Position numbers and translations under genes: made by a program | The notes under the pieces: generated by a model | Databases searched by the model: none | The model's input: only the letters and a program-made list of their open reading frames with translations | Told to the model about the DNA's origin: nothing | Source of the DNA: Pseudomonas sp. | GTDB taxonomy: Bacteria; Pseudomonadota; Gammaproteobacteria; Pseudomonadales; Pseudomonadaceae | Assembly (NCBI GenBank): GCA_022448005.1 | Contig: JAKUTK010000009.1 | Coordinates: 1-64,000 of the forward strand | Reading direction: 5' to 3' | Length of the DNA stretch: 64,000 nucleotides | Shown: one piece after another, positions 58,353-64,000 of the stretch | How positions within the stretch are numbered: position 1 is the stretch's first letter | Layout of the letters: each line of letters starts with the position of its first letter

Positions 58353-59666
58353 TTAATTAACGTCTGCAACTTTCAGGGTGGTGGCGTTAAATTTCACTGT
58401 CATCCCTTTGTTTACAATAAAATCAACATTCCGCATTGCGTCGATTTCAATAACCGGAAAGATGTTTTCTGCCATTTCGAGGTAATAATCTGCAATGCGC
58501 TCCAAAGCCGAACCAGCTCCACGGGCGCCAGCGGCTTGCAGCGCATTCGAATCAAAGGCTTGCTCGTAAACAGGCGCCTGCGTTTCACCACCGTCCTGGA
58601 AACCACGGGTGATGTTGATCGATGGCACCTGGCGTACATCAAACGCTGACGCGGCCCCCTCCATGAGGCCTGCCATCAGGCTGCGCGCGATGAGCTGCCC
58701 CTGCTTGCTGACCAGTCGCCCTCGAAGCCCCGTCTTGCCGTCTTCGCCAGTGGCGTAAGCTTCGATAGGGGCCTCAAGCACCGTGCCGTCATTACGCACG
58801 CAGGAGATACGCTCGGCTCGCATGTATGCGCGCTCGGAGCTGAGGTCGCCCCAACCTCCTGCAATCAACATGCACTCACGAAAATCGGCCCGGAAACGGT
58901 TGGGCAGAATGGCCTCGCTCTTGATTCGAAGCAGCGATGGGAATGGGTCACGCTGAGCCTGTTTGCCGGTAGGTGCATCCATGCCGGTAACCAGTACGCC
59001 AGAAAGGATCGAGCCGGCCGGGATGGTCACCGACAGCTCCTTATCCTCCTGATCTTCATCCTTGGCCTTCTCGTTGCGGATGACTCGGATCTTCGGTGCC
59101 TCGACCTTCTCACTGCTCCGCGCGCGCGGATCGACTGGCGGTGGAGGCGGGAGATTCGAGTAAACGTCTCCCAGGGCATCAGCTGAATTTGTCGCCTTCT
59201 GCACAAAGTGAGGATTCCGCTCCGGGATCAACGTCGTCGCGGCTTCCTTCACTGCACCGGCATCATTGCTGCTGCTTTCAGAGTCCTTTTGTGCGTTGCG
59301 GCCAACGCGTCCAATCTCTTGATGTAGCAGCTTGATCTGCTCTTCGAGGCTGGTGACTTTTTCCTGTGTTTCAACCAGCTTGCGATCCTTCTCGGCGGCG
59401 CCAAGGGTGCGCAGCAGGCGCTGTTGCTCTATCTGCATCTGCCGAAGCTGTGCAGCCATTGCATCGATACCGAGAGCACGCGGATCTTCGTCGGTAAGCA
59501 CAGCTGCAACTGCTGGCCTCACGGCCTCTCTGGAACGCGCCTCAGGCGTTGCGAGATTCATCGCGTATCCGACCAGCGTACCGACTACCAACACGGTTCC
59601 GCCGATTGCGGTGTACATCTTCGTTTTTGGCGACAAGCCTGCAATCGCGTTGCGAATGGATTCCAT
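58353..59666 (-). CDS. traB: Type IV secretion channel protein TraB (VirB10-like)
   Basis: 437 aa: N-terminal membrane helix (MYTAIGGTVLVVGTLVGYAM), coiled coil at about 60-120 (EEQIKLLHQEIGRVG), proline-rich linker (NLPPPPPVDP) and the C-terminal VirB10 beta barrel domain (SILSGVLVTGMDAPT, PNRFRADFRECMLIAGGWGDLSSERAYMRAERISC). It spans the periplasm in the core complex. AAGGAG precedes the start, between traK and traV. Confidence 0.94.
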   Translation of the reverse strand: MESIRNAIAGLSPKTKMYTAIGGTVLVVGTLVGYAMNLATPEARSREAVRPAVAAVLTDEDPRALGIDAMAAQLRQMQIEQQRLLRTLGAAEKDRKLVETQEKVTSLEEQIKLLHQEIGRVGRNAQKDSESSSNDAGAVKEAATTLIPERNPHFVQKATNSADALGDVYSNLPPPPPVDPRARSSEKVEAPKIRVIRNEKAKDEDQEDKELSVTIPAGSILSGVLVTGMDAPTGKQAQRDPFPSLLRIKSEAILPNRFRADFRECMLIAGGWGDLSSERAYMRAERISCVRNDGTVLEAPIEAYATGEDGKTGLRGRLVSKQGQLIARSLMAGLMEGAASAFDVRQVPSINITRGFQDGGETQAPVYEQAFDSNALQAAGARGAGSALERIADYYLEMAENIFPVIEIDAMRNVDFIVNKGMTVKFNATTLKVADVN

Positions 59667-59680
59667 GGACTGTGTTCTCC

Positions 59681-60748
59681 TTAATCCAATAGGCTCGGGC
59701 GCACGGAAGTGTCGGCGGTGATGGCCGGGACTCGCGTTACTACAAACACTTCGGTTTTCTGGCCTGGCTCAAGCATTTCATGAGGCCAACTGCTTACAGC
59801 TGCGCGATTCGGGTGCGAGCACGCGCCATGATCGAACTCGACGGTTTTGCCAGAGATGTTTTCCGCTACAGCCACGTAAACCCGAAAGTCGTGGCCCTGG
59901 ATCAGCTGAGACTTTGAGAAATCAAAGCTCAGTGCTGGCTGAGCACAGGCCGGGATGCTGTCCCCCGATCTGAGTGCTCCGAAGCTGTATCCGCGAGGCA
60001 GCTTGCCCACGGCCATTTCGCGCATGAGCGAACGCAGGGTGTCCATATAGGGTTGGCTGCGCTCCCACTTACGAGCGGTTCCGCTGTAGGCAGTCGAGCC
60101 CATCGCCGGCATACCCACAGCCCCGCCCTGGATGCTGCGCGCGAAGATGAGGTTTGCTTGAATCGGAGGAATGCTTTGCGGCAAAAGCGTGAGGGAGATG
60201 GCGACAGACTCATCATCCTCAGGTGTCACGAACATCGTGACCGGCTGATCATCCTGTGTGGTGACGTAGATGACATTGCCGCTGGTAGAGATTTCGGCCT
60301 GGCTTACGGTCTGGATGTTCGGGCTGTCGAAGGGCGTAACCAGCCGATTAATCTGGGAACGACTGATTGGGATCAGCGTGTTGGTGCCTGATGCAACGAC
60401 AACATCCTGCCGAGTTTCCACCGGCTTGTGCGGGGCCTGCCGATGCGGCACGACACTGGCTGGAACAGGGGGTAGGTCTTTGGCGCCGTTCTCAACCAGG
60501 ACAAGACGTTTGGGCGCCTCTGCGGCCTCAGCGGGAGCTGCGGATTGCCCAGGGTTTACTTGGCCCTCATGCTTGTTCTGTTTGGCCTCAGGCGCGGTCT
60601 GCGGCTCAACAGGTTGAACGCTTGCAGCCACGGGCATGTTCAGCCCAGGGATCTTGATTTCTTCACTAGCGTGCACCAGCGGCGCGATGGTCATCGCTGC
60701 GACGAGCGTGCCCAGTGCGAATGGATTGTTTTGCGGTCGGGTTTTCAT
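59681..60748 (-). CDS. traK: Type IV secretion protein TraK (VirB9/secretin-like)
   Basis: 355 aa with signal peptide (NNPFALGTLVAAMTIAPLVHA), a Pro/Glu/Ala-rich segment at 45-100, and the TraK domain (PISRSQINRLVTPFDSPNI, VIYVTTQDDQPVTMFV...ISLTLLPQSIPP). It forms the outer ring with TraV and TraB. First gene of traK-traB-traV, 60 bp below palindrome site 7. Confidence 0.92.
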   Translation of the reverse strand: MKTRPQNNPFALGTLVAAMTIAPLVHASEEIKIPGLNMPVAASVQPVEPQTAPEAKQNKHEGQVNPGQSAAPAEAAEAPKRLVLVENGAKDLPPVPASVVPHRQAPHKPVETRQDVVVASGTNTLIPISRSQINRLVTPFDSPNIQTVSQAEISTSGNVIYVTTQDDQPVTMFVTPEDDESVAISLTLLPQSIPPIQANLIFARSIQGGAVGMPAMGSTAYSGTARKWERSQPYMDTLRSLMREMAVGKLPRGYSFGALRSGDSIPACAQPALSFDFSKSQLIQGHDFRVYVAVAENISGKTVEFDHGACSHPNRAAVSSWPHEMLEPGQKTEVFVVTRVPAITADTSVRPSLLD

Positions 60749-60808
60749 CGAAAGGCCTCAGATCACTGATGACCCATTTTCCCGAGTTGAGAGCGCGCCA
60801 TGGGCTCT

Positions 60809-60833
60809 AATTCGACAACATTCTGGTAAGCAA
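60809..60833 (-). promoter_or_regulatory. Transfer-type palindrome (site 7), traK-B-V promoter
   Basis: Read toward traK, arms TTGCTTACCAGA and TGTTGTCGAATT. 60 bp upstream of the traK start; a GAAAAT -10 candidate lies about 28 bp downstream. Confidence 0.6.
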
Positions 60834-60857
60834 AAAAAACCCGGCTTCAGCCGGGTT
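60832..60857 (-). terminator. Terminator of the dsbA-traL-traE unit
   Basis: Minus strand: AACCCGGC / GCCGGGTT stem, 4-base loop, eight T residues. It touches palindrome site 7. Confidence 0.85.
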
Positions 60858-60877
60858 TGTCTACGCCAAGGGTCCAT

Positions 60878-61513
60878 TCAACCGCGCCGGCGCTCCTCAC
60901 GCTCTTTGATCTTCTGCGCCTTCTTCGCCTCACGATCAATCACATCCTGCGTTCTAGCATCGCCGGTATTTGTGCTTATCCATGTAATAACTGGCTTGTA
61001 GTTCTTGATCTGAAGGTCCACCTCGTAGGTACGGTTTGATCGCCGCTTTCCACCTGCTGGGCCTTCGCTGACTGAGTTGCCTGTGATGAAGAAGCGGTGC
61101 TCGTTGACGGTATCGCGCAGCACTTTCTGCGGCTCAAATGAGAGGGTCACCCTGTCCTGACGTATCTGAAATATTTGCTTGTCCAGCACTTCCATCGTGG
61201 ACTGGTAAATATCAGGGTGGAGGATTGGCCCCAGGGCATCCTTGATGATGGTTGCGTTCTCAGGCGTTACGTTTCCCAGCAGCATGCCTACATACATGGC
61301 CCACGCGGTCGTGTACTCACTACTGCTCTGGGTCTTGCTTACCCACGCCGTCTCAGTCAGCGTCGGAGGCACCACCGTGATGATCTGATCTTTCTTCATG
61401 GCAGAGCACGAGCTTGCAATCAGCGCGACAGTCATCGCAAAAAGGATCAGCCGCAGGAATTTGTTTTCTCCTCGCATCCCGTCGAACGAGTTTTTCAGAT
61501 TGGATAGAAGCAT
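60878..61513 (-). CDS. traE: Type IV secretion protein TraE (VirB5/8-like, F type)
   Basis: 211 aa with one N-terminal helix (FLRLILFAMTVALIASSCSA), then the TraE domain (VVPPTLTETAWVSK, EYTTAWAMYVGMLLGNVTPENA). The C-terminal 25 residues are very basic/acidic (KKAQKIKEREERRRG). Overlaps traL by 1 bp. Confidence 0.92.
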   Translation of the reverse strand: MLLSNLKNSFDGMRGENKFLRLILFAMTVALIASSCSAMKKDQIITVVPPTLTETAWVSKTQSSSEYTTAWAMYVGMLLGNVTPENATIIKDALGPILHPDIYQSTMEVLDKQIFQIRQDRVTLSFEPQKVLRDTVNEHRFFITGNSVSEGPAGGKRRSNRTYEVDLQIKNYKPVITWISTNTGDARTQDVIDREAKKAQKIKEREERRRG

Positions 61514-61803
61514 CAGATAAAATCTCGCTCGTATGAATTAGGCATGCTGCGGTTGCGCTTGAAGCCAATGGCTCCCATGTACCAGTAGATTGCATGCAGC
61601 AGATAACCATCGGGTCGGTTGTCACAGTAGCGACGATAGATGCGCGCCAGGACCAGCCCCAGGCCGAGGCAAATGGTGAGCTGTGCGAGCAGGATGCCGG
61701 CGACCAGGCCAACGCCGATGGGCAGAACCTCGTCTATACGCCAGAACAGCAGATAGGGCGGCTCGTCGATATGCGCGGGGATCTTGGTAGGTTCGTCACT
61801 CAC
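61513..61803 (-). CDS. traL: Type IV secretion protein TraL
   Basis: 96 aa; IPAHIDEPPYLLFWRIDEVLP followed by two close helices (IGVGLVAGILLAQLTICLGLGLVLARIY), the usual TraL layout. Inner membrane. It overlaps dsbA by 4 bp and traE by 1 bp. Confidence 0.92.
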   Translation of the reverse strand: MSDEPTKIPAHIDEPPYLLFWRIDEVLPIGVGLVAGILLAQLTICLGLGLVLARIYRRYCDNRPDGYLLHAIYWYMGAIGFKRNRSMPNSYERDFI

Positions 61804-62573
61804 TGTGCAGCTCCTGTTTTACTGACCTGTTCCATGGCATCGAGGATGCCCTTATGGGATGAGTTATCCCCCTGCAGAACAATCGAGTTGCCTGTGAGGT
61901 TGTCGATCACCATCGTCGAGGGGGTTTGCTTGATATCCAGTCGAATCGCGTGATCCATATCGGCTATGACACGCTCTACTACCTGCGAAGAATCCATGCA
62001 TTGACTGAAGCGCTGCCGGTCGATGTCCATCTCAGCTGCATAACTGCTCAATGATGCGGCGACTCCCTGCCCATTTCCCCTCGTCGTGTCGAACACTCGC
62101 TGCGCAAACTTCCATGCCGTTTCTGAACCACCCTGCTCTCCGGCGCATTCAATCGCCAGCGCCTGCTGCCGGGATGCCTCAGACAAGGCCGGCACATGCA
62201 TCAACGCAGCGTTGATATGCCCGCCAGATGAGTCGATGAGCGACTTGATAACGGGGAAATGCTGCTTGCAGTAGGGACATTCGGTATCCGTCATCTCGAC
62301 CAGGGTGAAGCGGGCTTTGGTGTTGCCATAGATCCAGTTATCCGGGGCCGAACCGTCCTGCCCCTGGCTGGGAGCGCTCTTGCTCGTTTCACCGATGAAC
62401 ATGTTTTTCAGCTCGTCCATTTCTTCAAAGGTCAGAGGTTTTTGAGTCGCGACCTCAAGCTCTGAAATCTGATCTTGAAGTGCCCCCACAGTCTCAAAAT
62501 GCTGGTAAGCGCCTACCGCTAGCGCAGTAGCAAGGCCGGTGGAGATGATGATCAAGGGTATAGATGCGGACAT
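61800..62573 (-). CDS. Membrane-anchored DsbA-like thiol oxidoreductase
   Basis: 257 aa: N-terminal helix (IPLIIISTGLATALAVGAY) as an anchor, short coiled coil, and a thioredoxin/DsbA fold with TDTECPYCKQHFPVIK and a cis-Pro in IKQTPSTMVI. It likely oxidises cysteines of the transfer proteins. First gene before traL-traE, 62 bp below palindrome site 8. Confidence 0.87.
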   Translation of the reverse strand: MSASIPLIIISTGLATALAVGAYQHFETVGALQDQISELEVATQKPLTFEEMDELKNMFIGETSKSAPSQGQDGSAPDNWIYGNTKARFTLVEMTDTECPYCKQHFPVIKSLIDSSGGHINAALMHVPALSEASRQQALAIECAGEQGGSETAWKFAQRVFDTTRGNGQGVAASLSSYAAEMDIDRQRFSQCMDSSQVVERVIADMDHAIRLDIKQTPSTMVIDNLTGNSIVLQGDNSSHKGILDAMEQVSKTGAAQ

Positions 62574-62635
62574 GGATCAGAACCTATCTGGGCGTTGTGC
62601 AAAGTGTGAATTGCTCAACGCCCAAATTGGCCTCT

Positions 62636-62660
62636 AATCTGACACGTTTGTTGTAGGTTT
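62636..62660 (-). promoter_or_regulatory. Transfer-type palindrome (site 8), dsbA-traL-traE promoter
   Basis: Read toward dsbA, arms AAACCTACAACA and CGTGTCAGATT with a degenerate centre. 62 bp upstream of the start; the left edge overlaps the stop codon of the DUF4400-like gene. Confidence 0.55.
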
Positions 62661-63309
62661 AGATTTGCTTGGGCAGGTTTCTGATCAGGACCGACAGCAG
62701 GATTGGCAGAATGATGATCAGCGCTGTGCAAACCACCATTGGAGGCAGTGGTAGCGGCGCCAACAGGCTGAGCGCAAGCATGATGCCGCCCCATCCCATC
62801 AGGCTTACCGCGTTGTTATTCCAGAACGGCGATGAGTAATCGAAGCCGTGCCTCTTCGCCTGCCAGCGCATGACCCCGGCGAAAATAGCCGGCACTGCCA
62901 TTACGGCGAAGAACGGCATCCAGTACGTCATCAGCACCGCCCGATAGAGGATCTGATAGGTGATCTTCTGCAGTGCCACACCTCGTGAATCCAGGTATTC
63001 AAACCACCAGCCCACCTTTTCTTCAAAGGAGTCCACGGTAGAGGGGCCGCTGCGCATGAACATCCCGGATATGTGGTACTTGAGTCCCGAGTCGATGACC
63101 AGAGCGGTGTAGATGCTGGCCGTGGTTTCATCTATGCGCTTCAGATCGTCCTGAGGCAGCAGCGACACGCTCCACTGCCGTTCTTTCTGCATCACGGTAT
63201 CGATCATGGGGTTGGGCGCAAAAACCGCAAGCATGAGCACCATGATGAACAGGAAGAAAAGGGACGCTACGAGCCCTTTCGGCCACTTCTCTTCAATAAC
63301 CTCAGCCAT
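62659..63309 (-). CDS. DUF4400-type membrane protein of the transfer region
   Basis: 216 aa with about four hydrophobic helices (LVASLFFLFIMVLMLAVF, WMPFFAVMAVPAIFAGVM, NAVSLMGWGGIMLALSLLAPL, MVVCTALIIILPILLSVLI). Proteins of this type sit between traD and traL in IncC/SXT-like systems; FAPNPMIDTVMQKER and the FDYSSPFWNNNAVSL segment fit what I recall of DUF4400. Coupled to the gene upstream (8-bp overlap). Confidence 0.75.
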   Translation of the reverse strand: MAEVIEEKWPKGLVASLFFLFIMVLMLAVFAPNPMIDTVMQKERQWSVSLLPQDDLKRIDETTASIYTALVIDSGLKYHISGMFMRSGPSTVDSFEEKVGWWFEYLDSRGVALQKITYQILYRAVLMTYWMPFFAVMAVPAIFAGVMRWQAKRHGFDYSSPFWNNNAVSLMGWGGIMLALSLLAPLPLPPMVVCTALIIILPILLSVLIRNLPKQI

Positions 63310-63658
63310 TGATCAGTTGCTCCCGAATCGGATCAGGCACTACTGCAAGCTGACACAGGCTTGAGATCGTGTCGTTGGTCACCGATACCCCTTGCGACTG
63401 CAGCTTGGCGAAAAGCTGGTAGAAGAGGTGGTACAGGCGCTCGTAATCGCTGACGCCCAGCTGGCACATGATCTTGTACTCAAACAGCGCCTCGCTGAGC
63501 GCGTTTGCCACCGGCCGGCCGGTTACGCCGCTTTTGATGAGCGCCAGGATGAAACGTGTTCCGCAATTCCAGTCAATGTCGAAATTGCGCAGGATAACCA
63601 TGGTCTTATCGTCCAGCTGCAGGCTGCGCTGAATCTCGATGATCCGGGTAATGGACAT
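63302..63658 (-). CDS. Hypothetical protein between traD and DUF4400 gene (118 aa)
   Basis: Not recognised. Helical protein with Cys in WNCGTRF, KIMCQLG and SSLCQLA. ATG at 63658 follows AAGGG; it starts 8 bp after the traD stop and overlaps the next gene. Its place in the operon suggests a transfer role. Confidence 0.6.
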   Translation of the reverse strand: MSITRIIEIQRSLQLDDKTMVILRNFDIDWNCGTRFILALIKSGVTGRPVANALSEALFEYKIMCQLGVSDYERLYHLFYQLFAKLQSQGVSVTNDTISSLCQLAVVPDPIREQLING

Positions 63659-63668
63659 GATCAAGCCC

Positions 63669-64000
63669 TTACTTCGATTGGAAATTGAGAATTGGCAGAC
63701 GACCTTTTCGCACGTCACCGCCCGCGAAAATGGCCAGGTATTCGAGGTCAGGCAGATTGCCTAGCAGTGCCGAAGGGAATAGCTCGCCCTCTTCCTCCAT
63801 CAGTCGCTCACCCTGGTTGCCCCCGGTGATGACACCGCCCTCACCGGCGCTGTTGCCCTGGGTGCGCATGACGTACTTGTAGCGGGTCATGGGCAGTTTC
63901 TTGGCGATGAATTCTTGGGTGTCGGTGTCCAGCACCCGCAGGGAAATGATGTTGTTCGCGTTCGCCAGCACCTGCATGGCTTTCGATTCATCACCCATGC
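63669..64000 (-). CDS. traD: C-terminal end of the type IV coupling protein TraD (partial)
   Basis: The frame runs off the right edge; a Met at 63998 is internal. Visible: LANANNIISLRVLDTDTQEFIAKKLPMTRY, then PSALLGNLPDLEYLAIFAGGDVRKGRLPIL. This end (sheet after the ATPase core, then a LP-LEY-A-F-GG-G-LP motif) is that of MOB_H-associated TraD. The ATPase motifs are outside the window. Confidence 0.75.
   Translation of the reverse strand, partial: MGDESKAMQVLANANNIISLRVLDTDTQEFIAKKLPMTRYKYVMRTQGNSAGEGGVITGGNQGERLMEEEGELFPSALLGNLPDLEYLAIFAGGDVRKGRLPILNFQSK

Overview
The window is a stretch of a large conjugative plasmid (or integrated relative) from a Pseudomonas-type gammaproteobacterium. 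Four things point to Pseudomonas: an MvaT-family H-NS-like protein, a DksA2-like protein without zinc cysteines, a naphthalene/salicylate-type catabolic remnant, and a Tn5563-like transposon. No replication initiator lies in the window, so I cannot assign an incompatibility group. The combination of an IncC/SXT-like F-type transfer system, a MobI-like protein and a plasmid MvaT resembles what I recall of IncP-7 plasmids such as pCAR1.

Layout. 1-5.4 kb: accessory genes (methyltransferase tail, small membrane protein, DksA2-like protein, PPP-family phosphatase, P4-type integrase). 5.4-11.9 kb: plasmid maintenance and regulation (MvaT, a ParB-like orphan regulator, a four-site parS-like region, parB, parA). 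12.1-16.5 kb: a second tyrosine recombinase, transposase debris, an aromatic-acid transporter and a salicylate hydroxylase gene cut by a transposon. 16.49-22.74 kb: a complete 6.25-kb Tn3-family transposon (merR-merT-merP, tnpA, PIN/RHH toxin-antitoxin pair, tnpR) bounded by 39-bp inverted repeats. 22.7-29.1 kb: antitoxin remnants, both exonuclease VII subunits, and small unknown genes. 29.1-33.8 kb: a repeat-rich candidate origin, a MobI-like gene, a ParM-like pair, a lytic transglycosylase and an FlhDC-like regulator. 33.8-64 kb: the conjugation system, nearly all on the minus strand. In transcription order from the right edge this is traD (partial), two small genes, dsbA-traL-traE, traK-traB-traV plus a 2,194-residue Ig/cadherin-like surface protein, traA, dsbC-traC-signal peptidase-traW-traU-NERD, then a TOPRIM primase operon and traF-traH-traG. 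An AcaB-like pair on the plus strand and an IS3-family insertion interrupt it.

The main finding is regulatory. A 25-bp palindrome (12-bp arms AAACCTACCAGA and TCTGGTAGGTTT around one base, with degenerate variants) occurs at eight places. Each time it lies 56-79 bp upstream of the start codon of the first gene of a unit: traFHG, dsbC-traC, traK-B-V, dsbA-traL-E, traA, the AcaB-like gene, the MobI-like gene and the orphan ParB-like gene. A plausible -10 follows the palindrome by about 23-30 bp in most cases. This is the geometry of a dedicated activator site. The best activator candidate is the 340-residue protein at 32144-33166. It has an FlhC-like cysteine tail and an FlhD-like N-terminus in one chain, and sits next to a transglycosylase gene as setDC/acaDC do in SXT and IncC elements. 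The ParB-like orphan, which carries its own copy of the site, is an alternative, KorB-like candidate.

Two segregation systems are present: ParA/ParB with four 17-bp parS-like sites that carry an extra central base, and a ParM-like actin with a small partner. Mobile DNA has damaged the accessory part but left the transfer genes intact; the IS3-family element stops 4 bp short of one of the palindromes.
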